Positions 16,210 through 26,042 of a stretch of DNA of 34,917 nt are shown piece after piece. The stretch is from assembly GCF_003463065.1 (NCBI RefSeq), contig NZ_QSCM01000027.1, forward strand, positions 1-34,917, given 5' to 3'. The stretch is from Blautia sp. OF03-15BH. GTDB lineage: Bacteria > Bacillota > Clostridia > Lachnospirales > Lachnospiraceae. The notes under the pieces are model-generated. The model was not told the origin of the DNA. It ran no database searches and worked only from the letters and a program-made list of their open reading frames with translations. The position numbers were made by a program, and so were the translations under genes. The first letter of the stretch is position 1; every line of letters begins with the position of its first letter.

Positions 16210-17440
16210 AAATTTCCCTCCCTTGACCGATATCTATATTTCCTTTTTCTTTTGTCAGAAGAAGCCAGATTACAAAGAAGCAAATATTAAAGCTCACGCT
16301 TGTAATCATATTATCAAAGAAGTTTATAAAGTAAACACAACTAGCAATAGCGAAATATTGCCATCCGTTATTATTATCACCTTGTTTTCTAAACCAACGA
16401 ATCTGTAAAAGGAAAAAATTCACCAAATAGTACAAGAATGGAATAAATCCCCATCCAATATATATTCTTAAAATATCATTGTGAATTGGAATCTTATTCG
16501 TAATATCCAAACTCTGCATTGTTTCACGAAGAACCATTCTATTATCTGTATATGCAATTCCTCGTCCCCAATACCCTGGAGTTAGAGTGTACGAATCCGA
16601 AAAATAATTCCATATTCTAAGTCTTGCCATATCTGGAATATTAAAATATGTTAAAATCGTAGCAAACACGCCACTTTTTACCAACCACAGGAAAATAAAT
16701 GCTCCAACTATATAAATGCCAAAAACAATCCATAACAACTGCAAACTTTGAGATTCAAATCTATTTAGGAGCACATATATTAAAATCGATATTGCCAAAC
16801 CTAGGAACAATGATCTTTTGTTGCCATAAATAATCGCTATCGAAATAGGTATTAGTGCTTTTATCTTATAAGATTTTGAATACTCATCGCTTAACAAATA
16901 ATATATAAAAAATAACCCCATGCAATAAGTCAGGTCATGGACTTCCAGACCCACTCCATTTACTACATGTTGAAAAAATATTAACCCCTTAAGGCCGGCT
17001 CTTTGTATATATTGAACAAATACTGTTGCATATGAAATCAATCCGCTTATAACTATAAGCCGTACAGTATCTTTCCCAAACCATCGAACTGAGTAATATG
17101 CAATTAAAAAAGCCGCACAATAATGTATGCATCTTAAAAGTGATTGGGATACATCCGAACCATATATCGAACTCCCATGTACACATATGGCTGTAATAAT
17201 AGAAATCCCTGTTATCAATATCATTGGTAGCAAAAAAGCTACTATTCCACGTACAAGTTTTCTTTCAATCTTTCCCCTCACTAACATAGGAATCGCATAT
17301 AAAGCCACCCCAAATAAGGCAAATAAAATCGCAAAATTATATGCATATGCTGTATTGAATACGCTATATGTAACATTCAGAACGAACATCATATAGATAA
17401 CATATACAGCTTTTTTTATTGATATTGTTCTGATTTTCAT
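16199..17440 (-). CDS. wzy: Wzy-like polysaccharide polymerase
   Basis: A 413-residue membrane protein with about ten to twelve hydrophobic segments and a large extracytoplasmic loop (residues ~265-325). The loop contains RIWNYFSDSYTLTPGYWGRG and IPIHNDILRIYIGWG, the pattern of O-antigen/EPS polymerases that join flipped repeat units. Start ATG 17440 is chosen because AAGGAAAA lies 10 bp upstream; a TTG at 17446 would add two residues. It is the only polymerase candidate in the locus, next to two GT2 genes. Wzy proteins are very divergent, so this rests on topology, motif and context. Confidence 0.85.
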   Translation of the reverse strand: MKIRTISIKKAVYVIYMMFVLNVTYSVFNTAYAYNFAILFALFGVALYAIPMLVRGKIERKLVRGIVAFLLPMILITGISIITAICVHGSSIYGSDVSQSLLRCIHYCAAFLIAYYSVRWFGKDTVRLIVISGLISYATVFVQYIQRAGLKGLIFFQHVVNGVGLEVHDLTYCMGLFFIYYLLSDEYSKSYKIKALIPISIAIIYGNKRSLFLGLAISILIYVLLNRFESQSLQLLWIVFGIYIVGAFIFLWLVKSGVFATILTYFNIPDMARLRIWNYFSDSYTLTPGYWGRGIAYTDNRMVLRETMQSLDITNKIPIHNDILRIYIGWGFIPFLYYLVNFFLLQIRWFRKQGDNNNGWQYFAIASCVYFINFFDNMITSVSFNICFFVIWLLLTKEKGNIDIGQGREIYGQ

Positions 17441-17471
17441 AGACAATTTTCCTTACTTTTTTGCTATATAG

Positions 17472-18437
17472 TTACTGTTTGATTTTTAAGTAAATATTTG
17501 ATATCATGTTCGGATATTTCAAAAACAAACCATAGAACAACCTTTTCTTCCACTCAAGAAGACTGGAATATTTATTCCATACGCTATAGCAGTCATTAAT
17601 AATCTTCGTCTCCGCCTCTTTACATGTACTTCTATGCGCATCCCCATAAGTTCTAACAGACGATCCAAAATAATCATTCACCGCTAACTTAAGAAGAGCA
17701 TTTTCAGCTTGATTACTATAAAATTCGATAGCTTCTTCTCTTGCTTCAATATCTTCAAGCCTTTTTAGTGAGAACACACTATTCATTATACTACCCTGTC
17801 GTACTCGATAATAGTACAGTTCCTTCGGAACAATGCAAACCGATTTTGCATAATATAAAAGTTTATAAGTAGTATATGTATCCTCATGATGTTTCCCAAC
17901 AGGGTACAAGATATTGTGTTTTTCAAAAAGATCTTTTTTATATAGTTTATTCCATGCAACGAACGCGATTTTTTCTCCCTGACCGTTATAAATTCTACTT
18001 ATTAATTCTTTGCCTGTGCAATCCTGATTTTGAATTTTGTTTTCGTTGTTTCCACTGCGCTCCTCTGTAAACCGTTCAAAAAAGCACGTTGATATATCTG
18101 CTTTATTTTCTGTACAAGCACGATATAATTCTGCTATTATATCATTATGAACCACATCATCCGAATCAAAAAAGCAGATATACTCTCCTAGTGCAATCCT
18201 TAATCCAGCATTTCTTGCATCAGATAGGCCACCATTTCTTTTATGGATAACTTTAACCCTTACATCCTTCTTTTCATAATCATCACATATCTGTGGACAG
18301 CTATCTGTTGCCCCATCATCTACCAATATAACCTCAATATTTGTATAAGACTGCGCAAGCACTGAATCCACACATTGGCACAAATATTTTTCCACATTAT
18401 ATATTGGAATAACCACACTGACCAACTCACTCATCAT
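17472..18437 (-). CDS. Glycosyltransferase family 2
   Basis: A 321-residue GT2: VSVVIPIYNVEKYLCQCVDS, VDDGATDSCP (~39-48), LSDARNAGLR and CFFDSDD (~91-97). The later YPVGKHHEDTYTTYKL carries the ED-type catalytic acidic pair common in this group. The C-terminus is basic (YLKIKQ). ATG 18437 overlaps the stop of the deacetylase-like gene (ATGA), so translation is coupled. It adds one sugar of the repeat unit; which one is not readable. Confidence 0.9.
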   Translation of the reverse strand: MMSELVSVVIPIYNVEKYLCQCVDSVLAQSYTNIEVILVDDGATDSCPQICDDYEKKDVRVKVIHKRNGGLSDARNAGLRIALGEYICFFDSDDVVHNDIIAELYRACTENKADISTCFFERFTEERSGNNENKIQNQDCTGKELISRIYNGQGEKIAFVAWNKLYKKDLFEKHNILYPVGKHHEDTYTTYKLLYYAKSVCIVPKELYYYRVRQGSIMNSVFSLKRLEDIEAREEAIEFYSNQAENALLKLAVNDYFGSSVRTYGDAHRSTCKEAETKIINDCYSVWNKYSSLLEWKKRLFYGLFLKYPNMISNIYLKIKQ

Positions 18438-19219
18438 CCAATATTTCCTCTCACCTTATTTCGAACGTTTCTTGCTGCAATATATATATTTCTTCCAATA
18501 ACATATATCTTTTCGATACATTTTTGAATTTTCGAATTTCCCAAACTGATTGACGCCATCAACTCTGAAAATGAAACAAAATTGTCTTTATGTTTTTCAC
18601 AAAACATTTTTAAGCTATCATAATCTCTTTCTTTACTGGCTAAGCCCCATTCACTTGGATGGCACACAGCTACATTTATTTTTCCTATATCATACTTAGG
18701 CACGCCAAACGCTCTGCATGGTATCGCTATAACATTCTGTTCTTTATATGGAAGTGATGAGCAACCATCGACATTATATAGAAAGCCATTGTCATGTAAA
18801 GCATCTAATGTAATGGCATCATAGGTATGTGCCGGTGCAAAAAACATTGTAGTTCTTAGTCCATGACTCTCTAATATTTCTTTTCCTTTTTTTATTTTAG
18901 TATATTGATCATCATAGTTGTTACCTGCAAATTCAGAATGCTTTTTTCCACTTATTAGCGTTTTAGGTTCTTCCTGATCATATACATGTGTATATCCATG
19001 CAGAGCAATATCCCACCCTTTATCTTGAAGTTCCTTCAACAGTTCCCAAAACAACGGATTTTCCTCACATTTCATTTGGTCTGTATCTTTATTATTAGGG
19101 ATAACACCCAACAACGGTTTAATATTATATTTCTCCATCAAAGATACTGCTCTTCCAAATTGCTCAAAATCCATGGTAGGACAAATATCATCAAAACGAA
19201 CCAAGTAGTATTTTTTCAC
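18434..19219 (-). CDS. DUF2334 polysaccharide deacetylase-like protein
   Basis: A 261-residue protein with the NodB-type metal sites of DUF2334: RFDDICP (8-14) supplies the Asp pair and DIALHGYTHVY (~70-80) the two histidines. FFAPAHTYDA and a late VAVCHPSEWG complete the barrel. No signal peptide is present, so it probably acts in the cytoplasm on lipid-linked sugar or another acetylated substrate. The start is GTG 19219, whose G is also the last base of the preceding TAG stop (TAGTG), so it depends on translation of the upstream gene. That gene is frameshifted, which could lower its expression. The deacetylase role is inferred from fold motifs. Confidence 0.82.
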   Translation of the reverse strand: MKKYYLVRFDDICPTMDFEQFGRAVSLMEKYNIKPLLGVIPNNKDTDQMKCEENPLFWELLKELQDKGWDIALHGYTHVYDQEEPKTLISGKKHSEFAGNNYDDQYTKIKKGKEILESHGLRTTMFFAPAHTYDAITLDALHDNGFLYNVDGCSSLPYKEQNVIAIPCRAFGVPKYDIGKINVAVCHPSEWGLASKERDYDSLKMFCEKHKDNFVSFSELMASISLGNSKIQKCIEKIYVIGRNIYIAARNVRNKVRGNIG

Positions 19220-19763
19220 TATTCATCCATCTCCGTTCTACCTGTGGCACAATTTTTTGCAGGAACACCAACAAGAATTGCATTTTCTTCATGGCAGCTC
19301 TTGTTTACAACGGCATTTGCACCGATTTTACTTCCATTTGCCACATAAATTTCTCCAAACACCTTCGCACCAGGACCAAGGTAAACATTATCTCCCAATA
19401 CGGCACCCCTCCATTAGCACCAATCACCACGCCAACATGTATTCTACAGTCACTTCCAACTTTAGCATTTCCATTTACAACAATTGTTCCAAGGTGCGCA
19501 ATGCTTAATCCTTTAGCAAAGACATTTACCGGTATGTGTACACCATATTTACATTGTTTATGCTTAAGTGCCAATAAGTAGAAAATTTTTCTTATTTTGT
19601 GGTTACAGTTAATATGATACTCTGTCTTTCTTAATAGAATTATAAATTTAGCAATAATTTGTGATTCATATAAATCGAATGGAATCTTCAAGAGAACTTT
19701 CGGTGTAAACTCTCTAGTTTCATAGCTGATGTAGTCCTTCAATATTTCTTTACTATTAACCAT
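19219..19763 (-). pseudogene. Serine O-acetyltransferase-like protein, frameshifted
   Basis: From ATG 19763 (GAGGGGAAAA upstream) the frame encodes the start of a CysE-like left-handed beta-helix protein: HIPVNVFAKGLSIAHLGTIV, VVNGNAKVGSDCRIHVGVVI, GANGG. At the GGGG run (19406-19409, CCCC on plus) it leaves frame and ends at 19305 with unrelated residues. One base later the other frame continues correctly, AVLGDNVYLGPGAKVFGEIY through IGANAVVNKSCH and ILVGVPAKN, to a TAG ending at 19219. Restoring one G makes exactly 182 codons. It would O-acetylate an EPS sugar. The defect may be a real homopolymer slip (on/off) or a sequencing error. Confidence 0.88.
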
Positions 19764-20853
19764 TTTTCCCCTCCACTGAAGTAACTAGCGTATGAAGTTT
19801 ATGCACCAAGTTCTCAATTTCAAAATTGCGAGCACGCAAAGTTGCATTTTGTTGAATTTTCTGACGCTGTTCAATCGTTAATTTGTTACATACAAATTCG
19901 ATTTTATCAGCAATTGCCATAGGCTTCTCAGATTCTACTAAAAATCCATTTTCTCCATCGTTGATTATTTCTGGGATGCCGCCTTTTCTGCAAGCAATAC
20001 AAATCTTTCCATGGCTCAGAGCTTCCGCAACTGTCAAGCCAAACCCTTCTTCACCAATTGTCGGATGCACAAAAATATCTGTCCATTTTAGTTGTTCTGG
20101 CACGTCATTTCTGCTACCGCAAAACTTTACACTATTTTCAATTTTAAGTTCTTTACTTAAATCTTCCAATTCTGATCTGTACGGTCCGTCACCTACAATG
20201 CGTAATTCACACGGTGTACTATCTTTTAATATAGATACTGCTCTTAACAGGATTTGCACACCTTTTTGCTCAATCAAGCGTCCTACATACAAAATACGCA
20301 CCGGTTTGTGTAAACTTCCCTCTGAAGTGCAATCTACATCCGGACATTCGATTCCATTATAAATAACATGAATTTTTCTTGAATCGACAGAAGAATTCAA
20401 CAGAACTGTATTTTTTACAAATTCTGATATTGCAATAATTCCATCACTTTTTTTTAGCAAAATATTAAGGACTTGCCTTCTTACTTTGCTGTGCCTAGTG
20501 ACTTCATCATAAACATTATGAAAATAAATCAATATTCTAGCCCTATGTGGTAGACACATGTACATTAGAATAGCCAACCAAACTATTGGTGCCGGATGAT
20601 GGACTACTATTGCATCAATTTGTTCATTATATACTATTTGCTTTATAATTGAATAAAGCTTTATTACGTCTCTATTTTTTAAATTTAGGCACCGTACTGA
20701 AAGCTCCGCTCTTTGCATTTCATCGTAGAATTCTCCACCCTCATGCACAAAAACAAAATACTGCCTATCAACTCCAGGATGTAATCCAATATCCTTACAT
20801 AGTTTTTCTATTCCGCCTGTGCCTCCTGAATATTCTAAATGTAAAATGTTCAT
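19756..20853 (-). CDS. Glycosyltransferase family 4
   Basis: A 365-residue GT-B enzyme. The N-terminal domain opens with MNILHLEYSGGTGGIEKLCK (acceptor-side glycine loop). The C-terminal domain has ILYVGRLIEQKGVQILL, LRIVGDGPY and EEGFGLTVAEALSHGKICIA, the E-x7-E nucleotide-sugar site, followed by GGIPEII and NGFLV. It is a retaining transferase adding one sugar to the repeat unit. GGAAAG precedes the ATG. Its end overlaps the serine-acetyltransferase-like gene by 8 bp. Confidence 0.92.
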   Translation of the reverse strand: MNILHLEYSGGTGGIEKLCKDIGLHPGVDRQYFVFVHEGGEFYDEMQRAELSVRCLNLKNRDVIKLYSIIKQIVYNEQIDAIVVHHPAPIVWLAILMYMCLPHRARILIYFHNVYDEVTRHSKVRRQVLNILLKKSDGIIAISEFVKNTVLLNSSVDSRKIHVIYNGIECPDVDCTSEGSLHKPVRILYVGRLIEQKGVQILLRAVSILKDSTPCELRIVGDGPYRSELEDLSKELKIENSVKFCGSRNDVPEQLKWTDIFVHPTIGEEGFGLTVAEALSHGKICIACRKGGIPEIINDGENGFLVESEKPMAIADKIEFVCNKLTIEQRQKIQQNATLRARNFEIENLVHKLHTLVTSVEGKNG

Positions 20854-20865
20854 TTTTCTTTCCTA

Positions 20866-21966
20866 TCACTCTTCACAAATATCAATGAATTTTTGTGTTA
20901 TTTTCTCAGGTGTATATCTCGTAAGAATAGTCTTCTTAGCAGCTTTAGCCAAATCTTCTCTCATTCCATTCTGCTGGATGAGATTTTCAATTTCTTGAGA
21001 TAGTCTATTTCTATCACCCATCGGCACAAGGATTCCATTTTTCCCAGACTCTATAATATCTGATGGACCTGTGGGACAATCTGTTGAAATACATGGCAAA
21101 CCAACAGCCATCGCCTCCAATAACGTGTTGGGCATTCCTTCAAAATCTGAGGACAGCACAAAAGCAGATGCACTCCCATAGATTTCATTGTAATCACTGC
21201 TACGCCCTTTTAAAGTAATTTTCTGTCCAAGCTTCATGCAATCTATATGCTCTTGAAGATGATCTTTCATTGACCCTTCACCATAAATATCTAACTTTAC
21301 ATTTCCATATTTTTTAGACACATCTGCTACAGCATCAATCAATAAATCAAAATTTTTTTGATTCTCCAATCGACCAACACCTACAATTTTAAACTGAGAT
21401 TTATCTTCACAGCGTTCTATCTGTGAAAGAGTAGATGATACAGGGTTAGGAAGAACTTTAATCGTATCCCACTGCGTCTCTGGAAAGTACTGTTTTTGCT
21501 GATTGTTTTGTACAATTGTTAAACGAGACTTTCGCACCAGATTGTTTCGGTATTTCTTCATCATGGCATTTTCAGGGAAAACTGCAGGATTGTTTCTTAC
21601 TGTTTGAATCACACGCTTTTTTAGACTTGAACCCATCAATGCCAAGTCGGTTCTAACGCATGTTGTCCACAAAAACGGAAGTATATAATCCGGCTCTTGC
21701 CGTATAATCTCTTTTCTAAGCATTCCTGCCAATTTAACAAGATATGCTGTACACATTTTTTTTCGATATTCTGCTTCATTTAAATTGGACAGGCAAACAA
21801 CATTGACATCATTATTTACCGGATACTCTTTATCCGCGCGAAAATGCGTCACTACGACTGCTTCTCGATTCTGTTTTACCAGTTCACTTGCCAATATAGA
21901 AACCACTCGCTCTGCGCCACCCTTCGACAATGATGGCACAATAAAAAGGTATTTTTTCTTTTTCAT
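20866..21966 (-). CDS. Glycosyltransferase family 4
   Basis: A 366-residue GT4 related to GalNAc/Glc transferases of the PglJ/PglH sort. It has KYLFIVPSLSKGGAERVVSI at the N-terminus, IVGVGRLENQKNFDLLIDAV, DIYGEGSMKDHL and SDFEGMPNTLLEAMAVGLP (E-x7-E), then ISTDCPTGPSDII. The ATG is 2 bp after the ugd stop, with AGGGATTAAGG spanning the junction, so translation is coupled to ugd. The sugar is unknown. Confidence 0.92.
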   Translation of the reverse strand: MKKKKYLFIVPSLSKGGAERVVSILASELVKQNREAVVVTHFRADKEYPVNNDVNVVCLSNLNEAEYRKKMCTAYLVKLAGMLRKEIIRQEPDYILPFLWTTCVRTDLALMGSSLKKRVIQTVRNNPAVFPENAMMKKYRNNLVRKSRLTIVQNNQQKQYFPETQWDTIKVLPNPVSSTLSQIERCEDKSQFKIVGVGRLENQKNFDLLIDAVADVSKKYGNVKLDIYGEGSMKDHLQEHIDCMKLGQKITLKGRSSDYNEIYGSASAFVLSSDFEGMPNTLLEAMAVGLPCISTDCPTGPSDIIESGKNGILVPMGDRNRLSQEIENLIQQNGMREDLAKAAKKTILTRYTPEKITQKFIDICEE

Positions 21967-21968
21967 CC

Positions 21969-23219
21969 TTAATCCCTGCCAAACAAATCTCTCGTATAGA
22001 CTTTCTCTTTCACATCATCCAAGCATTTGTCATAACGGTTCGCAATGATGGCCTGACTCTGTTTCTTGAACTCATCCAGATCATTAACTACCTTACTACC
22101 AAAGAAAGTATCCCCATCTTTCAGGGTCGGCTCATAGATAATCACGGTCGCACCCTTAGCCTTAATTCTCTTCATGACCCCCTGAATGGAACTCTGACGG
22201 AAGTTGTCGCTGTTACTCTTCATAGTCAGACGATAAACACCTACAACAACTTCCTTTTCCTTGCTCTCATCCCAGCTGTCATTTGCCTCATAAGCACCTG
22301 CAATTTCCAACACACGGTCGGCGATGAAATCTTTACGGGTTCTGTTGCTCTCAACGATTGCTTCAATCAGGTTTTCCGGCACATCTGCATAGTTAGCGAG
22401 CAGCTGCTTGGTATCTTTCGGCAAGCAGTAACCGCCATAGCCAAAGGACGGGTTGTTGTAATGGGTACCGATACGAGGGTCAAGGCATACGCCATTGATA
22501 ATCTGCTGTGTATTCAGACCCTTCATCTCAGCATAGGTATCGAGTTCGTTGAAATAGCTGACACGCAGTGCCAGATAGGTGTTGGCGAACAGCTTAACTG
22601 CCTCTGCTTCGGTGAAGCCCATGAACAGAGTATCGATGTTTTCCTTGATAGCACCTTCCTGAAGGAGTTCTGCAAAGGTGTGTGCAGCTTTTACCAGCCG
22701 AGCATTATCCACATCAGTACCGACAATGATACGGCTCGGATACAAGTTGTCGTACAGTGCCTTGCTCTCTCTTAAAAATTCCGGGCTGAAAATGATATTG
22801 TCGCAGTGGAATTTTTCACGAACACTTGCAGTATAGCCAACCGGAATCGTAGACTTGATAACCATGATAGCTTCCGGATTGTACTCGATGACCAGCTTGA
22901 TCACAGCTTCAACCGCACTGGTGTCAAAAAAGTTCTTCTTGCTATCGTAGTTTGTCGGTGCTGCGATAACTACAAAATCAGCATCACTGTATGCTTCCTT
23001 CGCATCCAAAGTTGCAGTCAAATTCAGTTCCTTTTCTGCCAGATACTTTTCAATGTACTCGTCCTGAATCGGAGACTTCTTGTTATTGATCAACTCTACT
23101 TTCTCAGGAATAATATCTACTGCCGTCACCTTGTGATGCTGAGACAGCAGCGTAGCAATGGAAAGGCCAACGTAACCAGTACCAGCCACAGCAATCTTTA
23201 AATCCTTAAAATCTCTCAT
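21969..23219 (-). CDS. ugd: UDP-glucose 6-dehydrogenase
   Basis: A 416-residue enzyme oxidising UDP-glucose to UDP-glucuronate with two NAD+. Landmarks are the NAD-binding GTGYVG (13-18), the central IIFSPEFLRESKAL (142-155), the catalytic YGGYCLPKDT (261-270; Cys265) and the C-terminal UDP domain with FRQSS. The length is normal for the shorter bacterial class. A GGGAG site precedes the ATG. With the 4-epimerase at 24993 it provides UDP-GlcA and UDP-GalA for an acidic EPS. A divergent C-terminal paralogue lies at 3-401. Its third-position-rich G/C use contrasts with the A+T-rich glycosyltransferase genes to its left. Confidence 0.96.
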   Translation of the reverse strand: MRDFKDLKIAVAGTGYVGLSIATLLSQHHKVTAVDIIPEKVELINNKKSPIQDEYIEKYLAEKELNLTATLDAKEAYSDADFVVIAAPTNYDSKKNFFDTSAVEAVIKLVIEYNPEAIMVIKSTIPVGYTASVREKFHCDNIIFSPEFLRESKALYDNLYPSRIIVGTDVDNARLVKAAHTFAELLQEGAIKENIDTLFMGFTEAEAVKLFANTYLALRVSYFNELDTYAEMKGLNTQQIINGVCLDPRIGTHYNNPSFGYGGYCLPKDTKQLLANYADVPENLIEAIVESNRTRKDFIADRVLEIAGAYEANDSWDESKEKEVVVGVYRLTMKSNSDNFRQSSIQGVMKRIKAKGATVIIYEPTLKDGDTFFGSKVVNDLDEFKKQSQAIIANRYDKCLDDVKEKVYTRDLFGRD

Positions 23220-23252
23220 GATATTTATCTCCCTAACTTTTTATATAGTCAT

Positions 23253-24377
23253 TTATGCTTTTTGGTATAGCTTTATTGTTTTTTCTACAACAGCATCCCA
23301 GTTATATTTCTCACAGATAAAGTCAGCTGCCTGTTTCTTCATCTTTATAACTTTTTCAGGTTGATCGCAGGCATTTTGCAACTTTTCTCTAAGATCATCC
23401 ACATCTGACTTCTTAAAGATCAAAGCCTTATCTTCTACAACTTCTGCACATTCTGGAATATCAGAAACTAGGCAGCAATTACCGTAGCTCATGGCTTCCA
23501 AGAGGCTCAATGGCATACCTTCCAAATCCGAAGGCAATGTGTAAATATAGGCATTACTGTACAATTCATCCAGCATCTGTCCCTGCACAAATCCAGTACA
23601 GACGATTCTCTCATCACCTTTTGCCAGCTCTTTCAGCTCTTTCATAAAGGAATCCGTATCGCTAGATCCACCAGCAATGACCAATTTCTTATCTGTTTTG
23701 ACATTCTTGAATGCTTCAACCAAATACCGGATGCCTTTTTCCGGCACCAATCTACCTAAAAATAATATGTAGGAATCTTTTGTCAGTCCAAATTTTTCCG
23801 TTATTAAACCAGCTTCTCGGACTTCTGGTCTATTCACGCCATTCGGAATGAAATGTGTCTCTCTGCCATAGGTGTCTTTGAAGTAATTCTGAACACCTTT
23901 ACTCAGGACGATAATTTCATCCGCATACTTTACAGCATTTTTTTCGCCCTGCCGAATAAACTTCGAACCAAAGCCGGATTTCCATTTTTCGCGTTGCCAG
24001 TCAATGCCATGGATTGTAACTATGACTCTCTTTCCAAACATCTTTGGTAGCCACGAGAAAAAAGCTGGACCTTCTGCATGGATATGTACCACATCGTATT
24101 TTCCAAGTGCGCTGTAAAGAGCTGCAAAAAAGGAGGAACTCACAGCTGCAAGGCCTTTTCTTTCAATAGTTGGAACAAATTTCTGTCGGATTCCATCATA
24201 TTCAATTTTATCGTCGTACTCTGCACCGCTCACATGATGGCCTGATCTGTTGTAACATGTGACCTGACATCCATCTCGTGCCATTCTGGTACATAGTTCC
24301 TTTACAACTATCTCTATCCCACCCTCACGGGACAGTCGTTTTTGTCCGAACATGGACACCGCAAATTTATCCTTCAT
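23253..24377 (-). CDS. Glycosyltransferase family 4 (possible second-sugar transferase)
   Basis: A 374-residue GT4. Its N-terminus (VSMFGQKRLSREGGIEIVVK) resembles the DUF1972/Cps2T group that often adds the second sugar, frequently rhamnose, to the primed lipid. The C-terminal domain has ILFLGRLVPEKGIRYLVEAF, LVIAGGSSDT and SDLEGMPLSLLEAMSYGNCC (E-x7-E). Its position near the priming transferase fits an early step. GGAG precedes the ATG. The sugar is not readable, and no rhamnose synthesis genes are in the window. Confidence 0.9.
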   Translation of the reverse strand: MKDKFAVSMFGQKRLSREGGIEIVVKELCTRMARDGCQVTCYNRSGHHVSGAEYDDKIEYDGIRQKFVPTIERKGLAAVSSSFFAALYSALGKYDVVHIHAEGPAFFSWLPKMFGKRVIVTIHGIDWQREKWKSGFGSKFIRQGEKNAVKYADEIIVLSKGVQNYFKDTYGRETHFIPNGVNRPEVREAGLITEKFGLTKDSYILFLGRLVPEKGIRYLVEAFKNVKTDKKLVIAGGSSDTDSFMKELKELAKGDERIVCTGFVQGQMLDELYSNAYIYTLPSDLEGMPLSLLEAMSYGNCCLVSDIPECAEVVEDKALIFKKSDVDDLREKLQNACDQPEKVIKMKKQAADFICEKYNWDAVVEKTIKLYQKA

Positions 24378-24455
24378 TCTTTTTCTCCAGCATGAATCCC
24401 GACTTTTTTCCTAACCTTTCGCAACCGTTTCCCACGTTTTTACAATATACGAGTA

Positions 24456-24974
24456 CTACTTAAGCATTTTCAAAACTTCTTCTTTCTTGTTCTTGCAGAA
24501 GTTTTCAACATCATATTCTGGTGTTTCTTTTAAACACTTCTCCGCAAAATCATTCGTTGTAGAAATGAACTTAGCCGGTACTCCCCCCCAGACTTCTCCA
24601 TTCGGTATATTTTTTGTTACCAGACTACAAGCCCCTACAATACAGTTATTTCCAATTTTTATTCCCGGCATTACTGTTGTACCAGCTCCTATAAAGCAGT
24701 TATCGCCAATTTGAATCTTTCCAAATCTAATGACTTTCTTATATTTCTCTTGATTCCGAAATACCCATGTAGAGCCATCATGTGTTATAAAAGTGCAGTT
24801 GTTTGATATTTCTGTATGTTTTCCAACGCTAATCAACCAAGGCTCACTTCCCCAGTCCGGTGCGCCGTTCAAACGACAACCTTCCCCGAACTCTACTCCA
24901 GCTTTCTTTGCATATGCCATGGGAAACAGTTTTGACTCAATAATGCTTATCAATCTATGTATTTTTTTAAGCAT
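24456..24974 (-). CDS. WbbJ-type hexapeptide O-acetyltransferase
   Basis: A 172-residue left-handed beta-helix acyltransferase. It has a helical N-terminus, then WLISVGKHTEISNNCTFITH with the catalytic His of the H-D pair (HDGSTWVF), then hexapeptide turns IQIGDNCFIGAGTTVMPGI and IGNNCIVGACSLVTKNI, ending in VWGGVPAKFI. It transfers acetyl (or another acyl) from CoA to an EPS sugar. GAGGGG precedes the ATG. The 3-prime 78 bp before the next gene hold nothing I can name. Confidence 0.9.
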   Translation of the reverse strand: MLKKIHRLISIIESKLFPMAYAKKAGVEFGEGCRLNGAPDWGSEPWLISVGKHTEISNNCTFITHDGSTWVFRNQEKYKKVIRFGKIQIGDNCFIGAGTTVMPGIKIGNNCIVGACSLVTKNIPNGEVWGGVPAKFISTTNDFAEKCLKETPEYDVENFCKNKKEEVLKMLK

Positions 24975-24992
24975 TCCCCTCTAACCTTTCTC

Positions 24993-26042
24993 TTATTTAT
25001 AAAACTCAGCGTACCACTCAGCGAAGTTCCTCAGACCAGTTCTCAGGCTGGTGCTCGGCTTGTATCCGAAGTCACGCTCCAACGCACTGGTATCTGCATA
25101 GGTCACAGGCACATCACCCGGCTGCATCGGAACCAGCTCTTTATGAGCCTCAAAATCATAATCTTCCGGCAGTACTTTCGCTCTTACTAACTCCTCACTC
25201 AGAATCTGCACAAAGTCCAGCAGATTCTCCGGGTTCTGATTGCCAATGTTGTAAACTGCATACGGCGGAATCGGCAAACCATCCTCGCCATTCTTCTTGT
25301 CCGGTGCCTTCTTCATCACACGGACAACACCCTCAACGATGTCATCCACATAAGTAAAATCACGCTTGCAGTTGCCGTAGTTGAAGATCTTGATGGTTTC
25401 ACCCTTCACCAGCTTGTTGGTGAATCCGAAGTAGGCCATATCGGGACGACCTGCTGGACCATACACTGTGAAGAAGCGCAGACCAGTGGACGGAATGTTA
25501 TAGAGCTTCGAGTAGGCGTGTGCCATCAGTTCGTTAGATTTCTTGGTGGCTGCATACAAAGATACGGGGTTATCTACCTTGTCGTCTGTGCTGTACGGAA
25601 CCTTCTTGTTGGAACCATAGACGGAGGAAGAAGAAGCATAAACCAGATGCTCCAGGCTCTCGCAATGGCGGCATGCCTCCAAAATATTAAAGAAGCCGAC
25701 CAAGTTGGATTCCACATAAGCATCCGGATTGGTGATGGAGTAACGCACACCAGCCTGTGCCGCAAGGTTAACGACCACAGACGGCTTATACTTCTCGAAT
25801 AGTTCGGTGATCAGTGCCTTGTCAGCGATGTTGCCTTTGATAAAAGTAAATGTGGGATACTTGGCCAGCTCATTCAGACGGAACTCTTTCAGTGCTACAT
25901 CATAGTAGGCATTCATATTGTCGATGCCGATGACAGTAGCCGAAGGCGCTTCCTGATAGATTCGTTTCACAAGGTTAGAACCGATGAAGCCAGCCGCACC
26001 TGTGACTAAAATCGTTTTATTATCTAAAGTAACTGTGCTCAT
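24993..26042 (-). CDS. UDP-glucuronate 4-epimerase-like SDR enzyme
   Basis: A 349-residue extended SDR. It has the NAD motif TGAAGFIG (14-21), NLAAQAGVRYSITNP (92-106, typical of glucuronate epimerases), YASSSSVYG and the catalytic Y163-x3-K167 (YAATK), then SNELMAHAYSKLY, GLRFFTVYGPAGRPDMA and KRDFTYVDDIVEG. This set matches the CapI/LpsL group that makes UDP-galacturonate from UDP-glucuronate, the product of Ugd in the same operon. A strong GGAGGA site lies 6 bp before the ATG. The 114 bp upstream, after the priming transferase, hold no gene. Confidence 0.92.
   Translation of the reverse strand: MSTVTLDNKTILVTGAAGFIGSNLVKRIYQEAPSATVIGIDNMNAYYDVALKEFRLNELAKYPTFTFIKGNIADKALITELFEKYKPSVVVNLAAQAGVRYSITNPDAYVESNLVGFFNILEACRHCESLEHLVYASSSSVYGSNKKVPYSTDDKVDNPVSLYAATKKSNELMAHAYSKLYNIPSTGLRFFTVYGPAGRPDMAYFGFTNKLVKGETIKIFNYGNCKRDFTYVDDIVEGVVRVMKKAPDKKNGEDGLPIPPYAVYNIGNQNPENLLDFVQILSEELVRAKVLPEDYDFEAHKELVPMQPGDVPVTYADTSALERDFGYKPSTSLRTGLRNFAEWYAEFYK

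Noticed and set aside
3..23219. Inverted ugd copies as a recent duplication or recombination pair
   Set aside because: Nucleotide identity by eye is far below protein identity, with most third positions changed, so the copies are old paralogues.
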